From Tetragonia tetragonoides (lineage: Eukaryota > Streptophyta > Magnoliopsida > Caryophyllales > Aizoaceae): a stretch of 64,000 nucleotides of DNA. The stretch spans positions 4,619,501-4,683,500 of the forward strand of contig CM076148.1 in the NCBI GenBank assembly GCA_038025085.1. Direction: 5' to 3'. Shown piece by piece: positions 1-9,343 of this stretch. Below the pieces are notes generated by a model that was given only the letters and a program-made list of their open reading frames with translations, did no database searches and had not been told where the DNA came from. A program made the position numbers and the translations under genes. The stretch's first letter is position 1, and each line of letters begins with the position of its first letter.

Positions 1-930
1 TTCAAATGAGTTTTGATCTTGTTGTGGCTTAGCTTGCTATCAGCTTATCTGTTTTGTTGTTACTGCTGGTCCTTATGTGATTGTCATCTGTGGGCTATCT
101 ATTAGTTAAGGTGGTCTAGCTGGCTGTTTTGCTAAAATTTATATATTTAGATGATAAGTAATCAAGACCATATAAATTGAAGTTCATAGGGATTGAATGA
201 GATCTTGTTTATAGTGAAAAAAATTGCTGAACTAAATCTTTTTTCTGATCAGTTTTTCAGAACCATTTATACTTTCTTAAGGCTTAATTTTCCTTGCCAA
301 AAGGCTGAAGATATAATCAACAACAAGTCTGCTAGGTGTAGTTCAAATATAGAGTAGTTGGGATTGCCATTTGTGAGCTTAAGGAAATTTTCCTTATGAT
401 CTACATTGTTTTTGTTGCTGCTGTATTCAGACTTAAAGATTGCATGTTGTGCTCTGATTTCTTCTTGTTATAATGCTGAAAACTTAACTAGAACGCAGCA
501 CATGTATGGTGGCAACTATACAGATTAATTAGGACTTGTCTTCTGCATGTTTTAAGGAGTTTTCGCCCATGTTTGTGAATGAGTATTGATCTGAAAGTTT
601 CATAATTAAATTTTACACTTGCAGACCACTTTTTGAGTGTTCTAAGGATGCGAATACTATGCTAAATGAGTAAACTAAGTGGTGAGTTAAATAGACAATT
701 AGGACCAATTTCTATGTGTGCAAATTGATAATTCCTTCCTGCCTAGGGGCTGTTTTTGTGATATCATTTTCTGGTCTGAATTCTTTGAGTATGGAATTGG
801 CTTTTACTGGTTTGGAGGTCCTTAGACCCATTAGGAAGCTTATGAATAGATAGAGAAAGTAAGGCTGTATCAGGGTAGTGCAACAAGACAAATAAATACT
901 CTGATCTCTTGTGGTTCAGATAGTAACCTT
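1..930. other. Non-coding stretch, nothing recognised
   Basis: AT-rich sequence with stop codons in all frames and no long reading frame, no tandem repeat and no transposon terminus that I can identify. It could be intergenic or the inside of a long intron of a gene lying to the left. Confidence 0.5.
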
Positions 931-967
931 ATATCTACTTCTGAAACGCCGCGACATAGGTTGTTGT

Positions 968-1246
968 CGTGACAGCAGCAGCCGCCGAGCCAGCAGCCGC
1001 TGTTGCAGCCGCTGTGACAGCGGACTGCAGCCGCTGTTGCAGCCGCTGTGACAGCAGGCTGCAGCCGTTGTGACAGCAGGCTGCAGCCATTGTGGCAGGA
1101 GGCTGCTGCCGTTGTGGCAGCAGGTGTGACAGCATGCTGCAGCCGCTGTTGCGCAGGTGTGACAGCATGCTGCAGCCGCCGTTGCAGCAGCTGTGACAGC
1201 ATGCTGCAACCGCTGTTACAGCAGCTGCTGTCACATCACTAGATGT
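968..1246. repeat. GC-rich CAG/GCC minisatellite
   Basis: About 280 bases built from variants of GCAGCCGCTGTGACAGC, joined in irregular order (units of roughly 24 to 40 bases). The block is far more GC-rich than its surroundings. Because units rarely contain stops, several Cys/Ala-rich reading frames of 64 to 140 codons run through it on both strands; I regard these as by-products of the repeat. The flanks are ordinary AT-rich DNA. Confidence 0.75.
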
Positions 1247-1629
1247 ACTTTGTTGTTGTTCGTTTACTACTTGCGTCTTGCTGTTCGTTGCAGATTTCAG
1301 ACCTGTTTTTAGCCCATTAAAGCTTATTTTTGCATGTTCATAAGCTGGGGACTCCATGAAAAATTAGTGTGCGATGTGTGCAGCAGGTATTGCTTTAGTA
1401 TATGTGGCTTAGTGATTTTACCATGTATGTCTACTATATTCAGGTCTGAAAATTTAGATCTGAATTTTTAGAGTGAAGTGTCCATTGGTTCATGCTCTGA
1501 TGCTCTTATTTGCAGGTTTTTGATTGTCATTGTGATTGCAGCAGTTTTGATTGGCCAGCATTTTCTAATTTAATGAAATTATATAAGGCTATGCTTTGGT
1601 ACCTTTTATGTATTCAAGTGAGATTTTGA
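1247..1629. other. Non-coding stretch, nothing recognised
   Basis: No convincing gene or repeat. A minus-strand frame enters from 1357 but continues only into the minisatellite and resembles nothing I know. Confidence 0.4.
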
Positions 1630-1743
1630 AGCCTACTAGCTCAGATGGTAGAGCAATTGTGCTATTGCACAAAAGACGTGGGTTCGAATCCCACGTAGGT
1701 TGATTTAATGGGGATTTAATTTTGTTGCTAAAAAAAAAAAAGA
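1630..1743 (+). mobile_element. tRNA-derived SINE head or tRNA pseudogene
   Basis: Positions 1630-1701 fold like a tRNA. AGCCTAC pairs with GTAGGTT as the acceptor stem (one G-U), the D arm is GCTC/GAGC, and the T arm carries GGTTCGAATCC, a perfect pol III B box; TAGCTCAGATGG fits the A box. The anticodon arm is wrong for a working tRNA: TTGTGC pairs with GCACAA, leaving only a four-base loop. About 30 bases of unrelated sequence follow and then a run of about 12 A, the layout of a short plant SINE. A target duplication is not obvious. A true tRNA is unlikely. Confidence 0.45.
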
Positions 1744-2632
1744 GAATGTGCGACGGTTCACGTCAACAACCGTCACTAGGGATGGCAGTGGGGCGGATAC
1801 AGGTGGATACCGCCCCGCATCCGCCCCAGTTGGGGTGGGGATGGGGGAGTGCTAGGTGGGGATGGGGCGGGGATGGTTTTGATAAAGCAAAACCGCCATG
1901 GGGATGGGGCGGGGGTGGTTTGCCTTCTTCACCCAGTGGATACCCGTTGGAGCCCCGCCCCACCTTATACCCGCTTACCCGCCCCGCCTCATACCCACAT
2001 AATAATAAAAAATGTAAAATATAAATATATAAAATCTTATGTTACCAAATATATAAAATCTTTTACTGCTATTGCTTATCAAAAAGCTCAAATTTTTTCG
2101 TGCAAATTATCTTGGGTGAATTTGATGTAGATTCAGATGTGGGCTTCGTTTCTTTTCGGGCGGGTATAAAGCGGATATGAATATCCTCCCGATAAATGGA
2201 GCGGAGGTGGATACCCGGCGGGTAAGTGGGGCGGGGGTGGATTTGGGATCTCCGACCCGTTATGGGGATGGGGCGGATGGCGGAATCGAAATATCCAGGT
2301 GGGTGTGGGGATGGATCTACCTATATCCACTACCGCCCCGCCCCATTGCCATCCCTAACCGTCACTCATAATCAAAGAATGTGTGACGGTTCATTTAAAA
2401 CAACTGCCACACAAAGTAGGAATGTGTGACGGCTGTTCACTTCAACCTTCACACATACTCGAAGAATGTGTGACGGTTCTTGATAATAACCGTCGCACAT
2501 TCTTTTTCTGTGGCGGTTGATGAAGCGCCACACATATTCTGAGATAATGTGTGACCCTCTGGTTTGTGGCGGTCGATAACCGTCGTACATTAGTATTTTG
2601 AACTGTCACACATGACCATTTCTGCACTAGTG
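1744..2632. mobile_element. CACTA-type transposon end (non-autonomous, truncated)
   Basis: The right edge at 2632 reads, on the minus strand, CACTAGTGCAGAAATGG, which fits a CACTA terminal inverted repeat. Inside lie many short sub-terminal repeats in both orientations of the form GAATGTGTGACGGTT (for example near 1744, 2388, 2421, 2466, 2489 and 2579), as CACTA elements have. No matching left terminus is visible, so this is a truncated end, or the left part starts at the A-run at 1731. A hAT MITE sits inside it. No transposase is present. Confidence 0.55.
1777..2357. mobile_element. hAT-type MITE, 581 bp
   Basis: Terminal inverted repeats TAGGGATGGCAGTGGGGCGG on the left and, as its near-complement, CCGCCCCATTGCCATCCCTA on the right. 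The flanks carry a perfect 8-bp target duplication, ACCGTCAC at 1769-1776 and 2358-2365, which is diagnostic of hAT insertion. The interior is GC-rich and made of GGGGCGGATAC-like words; it has no transposase. It is nested in the CACTA-type fragment and therefore younger than it. Confidence 0.85.
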
Positions 2633-2906
2633 AAAAATATAGAAAGGTCTAATGTAGGAGATATAAGAGATGAGGGGTTATGGTGGACTGGGGAGGAGAG
2701 AGAAAATTGGGGAAGGGGGTGAGGGGCGTGTAAATGGAAAGAGAAATGGGGATGGGTGAATTAACATTGTTACTTTGTAGGAGGGTGATTAATAATTATT
2801 TAATGTCATGGGAATCTTTAAACTACATATTGAGTTGAAAATGACAAAATTATCCCCCTTAACATTACAAGTTATCCGAGTAATTCGTTAATGATTGAGT
2901 TGTCAT

Positions 2907-3225
2907 CAATAAATAGCGTAGCTGCAAGTCATTGAGTTGCCATTGACCTCAATAATTACCCCCCTCTGCGATATATATCAAAGGTGGTATTATCTGATCA
3001 CTATCTATATCTGTCTCTGTCGCAATCTCCTCCCATGTACTTCATTCATGTCTTACTAACTTTAATCTCTTCAGTTACATACATACGTTTTACTGAATTC
3101 AGTTACGTTAGTTAATTAAACGTACTGTGTTTTAATTTAATTTGTAGTTCAAGGTTTAACTATGTTTGTTGTTTTTCCATTAAATTTAATTAATTAATTT
3201 GATAGCAAGCTAGAGAGAGATATCA
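2907..3225 (+). promoter_or_regulatory. JIP-23 copy 1 promoter and 5' leader
   Basis: CAATAAATA at 2907-2915 followed by GCGTAGCTGCAAG is shared with copy 3 and partly with copy 2, and is the best TATA-like candidate. About 60 bases further on, CTCTGCGATAT...TCAAAGGT..TATTATCT is found upstream of all three copies and is followed by a pyrimidine-rich TCTATC tract. No experimentally defined jasmonate box was identified with confidence. The rest, up to the ATG, is AT-rich leader. Confidence 0.5.
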
Positions 3226-4166
3226 ATGGCGTGCAACGTGTTTGGGACCCGGATAAATGAGAAGACATTGGAGGGGCTGCCAGAATTTCATGACAAGATG
3301 TACTATATAGGAGTGGAGGATTTAGCGCGTGTAGCTATGGATATGAAGAACGCAGAAGGAAAGGACGTTGATGCACGTCGTTTCTTGGAAAATCTCCAAA
3401 AACGATGGGATCCGAGTGGTAAAGAAGTGTGTACATTGGTGTTGATTTACAATGCTACTGGGGATACAGTAGTTCTCCTTGGCCATAAGACATATAATGG
3501 GCAGCTCGGCGAATCTCCATGTCCTCCCATATTGGCGAATGGTCAGTGGGGTGCGTTTTTCCAAATTTCTAAGGAAGGTTTTGACGACGAGTCTGGTGCT
3601 GGGGTTCTCTACGGTAATCGGACCACTAAGTGGTTGTTTGCTTGGCGTAACTCTAATAAGAACAATAATCAGGTACAACATTTTCTTTTTAAGTTCTTAC
3701 CAATTTCACATAAAAATCATAAAAGTATATGAGAGACCGCGGCCTTATTAATGTGAGGTGCCTCATACAAGCATGACGTCTTACTGACATCATGTTTGGA
3801 TAATGGATATAGAAGTGACATCACCTTAAAGCTAAGTGGCTTCATAAGAAACTTATTTTACAAATTTAGCTACTCTATTAATTAATTAGTGGTACGTGTT
3901 GTGCATTTGTGCTTAATTGTTTCCAGGTCTACACTGAAACTGGGAAGTTATTAATGCAACTGGATATGGCGACTGGGAAGTTGAAGTATTCAGATTTGGC
4001 AAGTGTTGACGGCCAATTGGGCACGCACAACAACATGCATATTGTCGGTGGCGATGGATATGTGTCAATTGCGTCAATCGGGAATACTTCTATTTCTGTG
4101 TTCGAGGGAATAATGACACTGGTAAATGTTGTGCATTCCATATATGATATGATTCATCCTAGGTGA
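3226..4166 (+). CDS. 23 kDa jasmonate-induced protein (JIP-23) homologue, copy 1
   Basis: Two exons, 3226-3672 and 3927-4166, phase 0, give a 228-residue protein. The donor is CAG|GTACAA and the acceptor TTCCAG|GT. The start is the only ATG that matches copy 2 (both begin MA.NVFG). Conserved blocks shared with copy 2 are NVFG near the N-terminus, AMDMKNAEGKD (about 37-47), YNATGDTV (about 75-82), NGQWGAF (105-111) and KWLFAW (135-140); exon 2 adds VYTETGKL, IASIG and EGIMTL. No signal peptide or membrane segment is seen, so it is probably cytosolic. JIP-23 proteins accumulate after jasmonate or stress; their biochemical activity is not established. Compared with copy 2, residues 25-30 (MYYIGV) have replaced a TREDRARV-like start of the helix, and the exon-2 tail is longer. 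It is intact and presumably expressed. Family confidence is high, function low. Confidence 0.85.
3724..3860. repeat. Short dispersed repeat in JIP-23 copy 1 intron
   Basis: The intron segment starting GAGACCGC and ending near AAGCTAAGTGGC...TCATAAGA is related to 15001-15115 upstream of copy 2, sharing CTCATACAAG, GACATCA and GACATCACCTTAAAG words. It is likely a small MITE family present in two copies in this window. Confidence 0.4.
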
Positions 4167-5345
4167 CCTAGCCTGAGGAAAAATTACTGTGTAATTTCGC
4201 ACCATTGCTTTCTCTCTCACAAATAGGTGATTATTAATTTGAATTTAGAGTGAGCTTTACTTATTTTGTGAAAGCCTGAGATGCGAGCGAGACAGAGCCC
4301 CAAAATAACAAGCTGGGAGAAGAAGCAATTTCCTTTCCTAAGTTTTTTTTTATTTGCCTAGCTAGTGTATTTCACATTTTCTCACTTATGCGATACTATA
4401 ACTTTCCTCTAAGGGGGCGTTTGTTTGATTTCTCACTTAAGTACGATTTGTTATAATGTACTCCTAGTATGCTAAAAACTAGTAAAACATCGATCTAAGA
4501 TTAGTACGTCAACTAGTTATTGGTTAACTAGAATAATATGACCAAAGTGGTGAATCACCTATAAACTATCCAATAGGTTATGGGTACATGTAACTCTACT
4601 CGTATAATCTAGACACACAAGTGAGACCGTAATGTATTTAAGTCTTTATTGACATCATATAATGAATTATGAGAGATAATTGTATCCAATACAACTCTAA
4701 GAACCCAAAAAATTTGGGATAAACTATATGGAAATTGAACCCCAAAATTTTGATTTTACGGACATGATTATTCCAGGTTTTTGCATGTTTTGAGTATTCA
4801 CCAACACTTATGCAAACATTTCAAATAATAATTGTTGTATTGATAACAATTTTAGTATTTCAGTTGCACTGACAAAAAACAAAAAATAAAAAAGGCAAAA
4901 ATTTATTATCTTTTAAAAGTATATCAAAATTATATATTTTATACCAAATATCAAAATAATGTGAACAATATCCTCTTTAAGTTAAAAAATAGAGTTTATA
5001 GTGCAAATATAACATAACTTTAAAATTTGCTCCCAATAACCTATTGAGTAATCCCGAATTCAAACAATTTGGGTCATGAATAAGTATTTCTCAACGCAAT
5101 TCAAAATGGTCCAATTTGTTAATCACCCGATTGGAAATAACCTACTCTGAACCTGACACAATGAACTTGTTTACCACCTATGAGCACTCATCAACATCAG
5201 CACTCATCGATACCTGCAAGAAAAGAAAAGGCATATACATGCTTGTCACTCAGCCGACCCGCCCGGGTCACCCAGGTTTGATCTCGGCACGAGTATTTTT
5301 TTTTTCTTAATCTTTTCCCCCTTTGAGTTTTGAGTGAATAATAAG
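4167..5345. other. Intergenic, nothing firm
   Basis: 3' flank of JIP-23 copy 1, then AT-rich sequence. GGGGGCGTTTGTTTGATT near 4414 looks like the edge of a MITE, but I could not find its partner. No gene is supported. Confidence 0.4.
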
Positions 5346-5395
5346 GGTCATTAAGTGGAGCATGCCGTATTGTGATGAGGAGCGACATTGATCTG

Positions 5396-5954
5396 TGTTG
5401 AAGTGGGTTTATGTTCCATATGAAAAGATTTAGCGGTCTTGAACATATATATAAGGAAGTGAATTACTCCACTTAATTGATTTTGGGTTGGAATCTCGTT
5501 TATCTTGTATGTGTGCTCACTTTTTAGGCCCAATTATTGAAATTTATCACCCTGCCTTTATAAACCCTTGTTTAGCCCACATAATATGCTTTATTTGGTC
5601 CACGCTTTTAGCCCATAATGGTCTTTGCGTGAGCAGCTCGTCTTGTGAGGACTTAGTTCACCGTGGACCAAAGGGTGAATCAATGATATAGTCCATATCT
5701 TTTAAGGACATGCAAGGTATTTTTGAAAAAGATTTGATTTTTTGTCCACCGTGAACTAAGTCACACAAGATATTGTGTTGCGTGAGGTGGGGTGTTGAAG
5801 TGAGTTTATGTCTCACATGGAAAGATTTAGTGGTCTTGAGCATACATATAAGGAAGTGGGTTACTCCACCTATTACCAATTTGATTTTGGGTTGAAACCT
5901 CGTTTGTCTTGTATGTGTGCTCACTTATTAAGGTCCAATTATTGAAATTTATCA
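5396..5954 (+). mobile_element. TRIM-like element with 154/162-bp terminal repeats
   Basis: Direct repeats 5396-5549 and 5793-5954 both begin TGTTGAAGTG and end ATTTATCA, so they have TG...CA ends. The repeat on the right is preceded by the purine-rich GTGAGGTGGGG, a plausible polypurine tract. Flanks ATCTG and ATCTA suggest a 5-bp target duplication with one change. The 243-bp interior has no coding potential and no recognisable primer site after the left repeat. A third, decayed partial repeat follows at about 5998-6083. Confidence 0.6.
5642..5769. mobile_element. Palindromic MITE (CTTGTG..GTCCACGGTGGAC family), copy 1
   Basis: The ends CTTGTGAGGACTTAGTTCAC and GTGAACTAAGTCACACAAG are inverted repeats of about 28 bases around an interior containing ATATTTTTGAAAAAGATTT. 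The same family, inverted and amplified, occurs at 44.83-45.04 kb upstream of the intact TatD gene. It lies within the TRIM-like interior. Confidence 0.6.
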
Positions 5955-6379
5955 ATCTATTCAGTGGGTTGTACCACATTGGTCAAAAAAGAGTGTACGT
6001 GTTGAAGTTATTATAACTAAGTGAGTTACTTCATTGCCAAATAATTTTGAGTTGAAACCTCCTTTATATTACTCTTTCACGCTCACTGTCTTCTCGCTCC
6101 AAGAGCCGAGGATATTTAACTTGGCACCGCAATTAATCTAGGGTGTTACTAAATACCGCCCCCAAATTACTACCTACCGCCCCCCAAATTCCAATTTTGC
6201 CCTTTTTTAAATTTTCACTCATCCTCTCCCTCTCTACCACCCACTCTCTACCACCCACTCTCATACCCAACCTTCATCAACATTCACTCAAGCAACGGCC
6301 GCGGATGTCTGCCGGCGACCAGGAAGTGCCGTCGACGATGGCGGAGGTAAATTTTTTTTTTGCGCATTTTTTTTGCACA

Positions 6380-6565
6380 GTCGTCTGAAATTTCCGACTC
6401 ACCCTTGGGTGAGTCGTCTCCTACAGGCGACTAAACCTTGGGTGAGTCGTCTGCTACAGGCGACTCAACCTTGGGTGAGTCGTCTGCTACAGACGACTCA
6501 CCCTTGGGGGCGTCGTCTGCTACAGACGACTCACCCAAGGGTGAGTCGGAAATTTCAGACGACTG
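6380..6565. repeat. 33-bp double-palindrome array, left block
   Basis: About five degenerate units containing GGTGAGTCGTCTGCTACAGG followed by CGACTCACCCTTG. The junction between units is a palindrome of the GACTCACCCAAGGGTGAGTC type, and GTCGTCTG..CAGGCGAC is a second, imperfect one. Confidence 0.85.
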
Positions 6566-6578
6566 TGCAAAAAAAAAA

Positions 6579-6590
6579 TTATTATTATTA

Positions 6591-6647
<57 letters not shown>

Positions 6648-6649
6648 TA

Positions 6650-6681
<32 letters not shown>

Positions 6682-6683
6682 TA

Positions 6684-6720
<37 letters not shown>

Positions 6721-6801
6721 TGATTATTGTTTACTTAATTAAAAATGAAATTATTATTATTATTTATTATTATTATTATTATTATTTATTATTATTATTT
6801 A

Positions 6802-6842
<41 letters not shown>

Positions 6843-6852
6843 TATTGTTATT
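6579..6852. repeat. (TTA)n microsatellite, about 270 bp
   Basis: Nearly uninterrupted ATT/TTA repeats with a few TTTATTG interruptions. The long Leu/Ile/Tyr-only reading frames across it are artefacts of the repeat. Confidence 0.95.
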
Positions 6853-7288
6853 ATTAATATTGTTTCTTCCATGGTCCAAACGGAAATTTCAGACGCCTGT
6901 CCCTTGGTTCAGTCGGTTTTGATAGACGTTTGAATTTAAGATTAAGCTAACATTGTTTTCGTTGTTTTCGTTAGGTTCCTTTGGAGCGGTTCGGTGGTGA
7001 TGGTGTTGATTACAGTACGCATTTCGTCACTGATGAGTTGGAGGTAAATAAAACAACAAATTACAATAAAACAAAAAAGATAAATAAGAAACAATAAATT
7101 ACAATAACACAAATAAATAACAATAACAATGAAACTCTTATATAAATATATAACAAATTCATCTAGGGTCAATACATCATTTGGCAGCCCGCCAATCTCT
7201 CATATACTCCTCCATAATCGATCGAAAACCTTCCGCTTGCTCCGGAGGAATCAAACTAATGAAAGACTCAGCTGCGACGGCTAGACGA

Positions 7289-7521
7289 TAAATAATAATA
7301 TTAATAATTATAATAATAAATAATAATAACAATAATAATATTAATAATAATAACAATAAATAATAATAATAATAATTATAATAATAAATAATAATAATAA
7401 TAATAATAATAAATAATAATAATAATAACAATAATAATATTAATAATAATAACAATAAATAATAATAATAATAATAACAATAATAATATTAATAATAATA
7501 ACAATAAATAATAATAATAAT

Positions 7522-7611
<90 letters not shown>

Positions 7612-7615
7612 TATT
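7289..7615. repeat. (TAA)n microsatellite, about 330 bp
   Basis: AAT/TAA repeats with interspersed AACAATAATAATATT words, the complement of the left tract, so the MULE interior is itself an inverted arrangement. Confidence 0.95.
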
Positions 7616-7626
7616 TTTTTTTTTTT

Positions 7627-7850
7627 TGTGTCGGTCGTCTGCCGATCTTGACTCACCCAAGGGTGAGTCGTCTGCTACAGGCGACTCACCCATGGGTGAG
7701 TCGTCTGCTACAGGCGACTCACCCATGGGTGAGTCGTCTTCTACAGGCGACTCGCCCATGGGTGAGTCGTCTGCCACAGGCGACTCGCCCTTGAGGGAGT
7801 CGTCTGCCACAGGCGACTCGCCCATGGGTGAGTCGCCTGTTTCAGACGCC
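7627..7850. repeat. 33-bp double-palindrome array, right block
   Basis: Six better-conserved units of GGTGAGTCGTCTGCTACAGG plus CGACTCACCCATG. GACTCACCCATGGGTGAGTC is a perfect 20-bp palindrome at each junction. Because 33 is a multiple of 3, both strands stay open with an 11-residue period (GESSATGDSPM forward, GESPVADDSPM reverse). Confidence 0.9.
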
Positions 7851-8459
7851 CGACTACTCCGACGAACTCGAAAATAAGTAAATTAGAGTAAATAAAGCAA
7901 AAAAAATTCGAATCCGTGAGTGGTGGTGGTGAGTGGTGGTTTTGCTTTGAGTGAGGATGAGTTTGAGTGGTGGTGAGTGGTTTTTCGAATGGTGGTGAGT
8001 GGTGGTGGTGGTGGTGGTGCTTTGAGTGAGGATGAGTTTGAGGGAGGATGAGTGATGAGTGAGGATGAGTGAGGATGAGTGAAGGGCAAAGAGGGAATTT
8101 GGGGGGGCGGTAGGTAGTAATTTGGGGCGGTATTTAGCAATTCACTTAATCTATTAGTGCTTGAACCTGGCATTGTCCATTCGCAGTTAATGGAATCTCG
8201 GACGGCAGAGACAATACTTTTTAAAAGTCTAATATATTATAATTTTTATTGATTTAACCATAAGTTTACCTAAGTTTTTTAGGCCAAGACTCATCCTATT
8301 TATATCGGGTCAGTTTACAAAGGGATAAAGTACTCCCAATTAGTTGTTTCTACATTCACAATATTTGAACCCACGAAATTGCTTAAAAGATGAGAGCGCC
8401 GCACCACTCACAAGAACCACTTACTGGTGTCATTCAACGTACTATAAGTGGTGTCATTA

Positions 8460-8830
8460 TAGGGTGTGTTTAACTTTATTTTTAACTTATTCAATAATTG
8501 ATTCAATTCATTTCAGTTCAGTTCATTACAATTTATTTGAGTTAGTGATCTACGTACTTTTTCTCTTGAATTCTGTTCTCCTCAACTTAATATTAGTTAA
8601 ATTCAATTCAGGTCATGTGTAACTTATTACTCATATAACTTTTTATTCTAAAATAAATTTATGATGATATTTATGTCGTCATTGGAAATACTAGAGAGCA
8701 TACTTTCAAATGAGTTCAATATTGAATATGTTTGGACGAACTTTAAATGGTTAAAATTCAAGTTAAAAAATCAAATCAGTTCAATTCAGTTTTTTACAGG
8801 TAAAAAGAATGAAACCTGACATAGTATTAT
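8460..8830. mobile_element. MITE related to the 27.44-kb element, opposite orientation
   Basis: TTCAGTTCAGTTCATT-rich ends around an interior containing GCATACTTTCAAATGAGT, GGACGAA.TTTAAATG and AAAAAATCAA, which matches the reverse complement of 27445-27739. The left edge is near AGGGTGTGTTTAACTTTATT; the right edge is not sharp. Confidence 0.5.
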
Positions 8831-9094
8831 TTAACGAGTTCGAATCAAATCAATAGAGGACAATTACCCGGTAAAATCGATCAGATGAGTGGAAATCAGT
8901 GAAAAATAACACATCTTGAATTCAAAGGCATATTCGTTTCACTTACCCATTCAAATCATAATAGTGATAATCACTTACCCATTCAAATAAACTTTGGAGT
9001 TCGCTTACCCGGTCATAGGAAATAAGTGAAAAATAAAAGACCCCTGATTCATCGTTTCTTTTTGCATTTAATTTTCCCTTTATCCTTTATATTA

Positions 9095-9343
9095 CTCCCT
9101 TTGTTTCTTAATATAGGTTGGTTAATATTGTGAGTACGTGACAGATGAAATTATCTTTAGAAAACAATTGTGACAGACGAATCAAGAAACTGATTAATAG
9201 TCTCAATTCCAGTGCGCGCAAAAGAAAAAAAAAGGCTTACATTGGGTAAAGAACAACAAATACTTAATTGGACTTCTACAATGACATATAATATGAAAAA
9301 ATGCCAATTGTCTTATATGACTTGTATTAAGGAACGTTATGCG
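9095..9343. mobile_element. Stowaway-like MITE, degraded
   Basis: The left end CTCCCTTTGTTTCTTAATA and the right end, in reverse complement, near CGCATAACGTTCCTTAATAC are flanked by TA dinucleotides. An orthologous insertion is present in the duplicated spacer at 19910-20486, so it predates the duplication. Confidence 0.5.

Larger units (their letters stand above)
6141..8145. mobile_element. MULE-type element packed with simple and palindromic repeats, 2.0 kb
   Basis: Long terminal inverted repeats: the left end begins GGGTGTTACTAAATACCGCC and the right end, read in reverse complement, GTGAATTGCTAAATACCGCC. Both continue through CAAATTACTACCTACCGCCC to TTTGCCCTT and CACTCATCCTC, over 90 bases. 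TTAATCTA at 6133-6140 and 8146-8153 is the target duplication (8 of probably 9 bases). No transposase is present. The interior holds, in order, a 33-bp palindromic array, a TTA tract, about 430 bases of ordinary sequence, a TAA tract and a second 33-bp array, so the whole element is roughly symmetrical. It inserted into the TatD fragment. Confidence 0.8.
5346..8200 (+). pseudogene. TatD-like hydrolase exon-1 fragment, interrupted twice
   Basis: Three short pieces match, in order, the start of the intact TatD-like gene at 46.3 kb. 5358-5390 matches its leader (GCATGCCGTATTGTG..GAGGAGCG), about 6080-6140 matches the first codons after the HxH motif (GAGGATATTTAACTTGGCACC), and 8146-8195 continues with CTGGCATTGTCCATT and GTTAATGGA. 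A TRIM-like element (5396-5954) plus a degenerate LTR piece separate the first two, and a MULE (6141-8145) splits the second and third. After about 8195 the similarity stops, so only about 110 coding bases of the parent were ever here or survive. It has no ability to encode a hydrolase. Confidence 0.7.

Noticed and set aside
935..1357. Cys/Ala-rich reading frames across the GC minisatellite on both strands
   Set aside because: They are open only because the repeat unit lacks stops; composition is repetitive and differs between frames, and no splice or start context supports a gene.
1630..1701. Functional tRNA gene
   Set aside because: The anticodon arm cannot form a seven-base loop, and an A-tail follows; a SINE head or pseudogene fits better.
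6373..7825. Long reading frames of Leu/Ile/Tyr runs and of 11-residue GES..DSP repeats
   Set aside because: They are translations of TTA/TAA tracts and of the 33-bp arrays within a MULE; no independent coding evidence.
7627..7850. CRISPR-like array (33-bp repeats)
   Set aside because: Units are contiguous with no unique spacers, and the context is a plant nuclear transposon.
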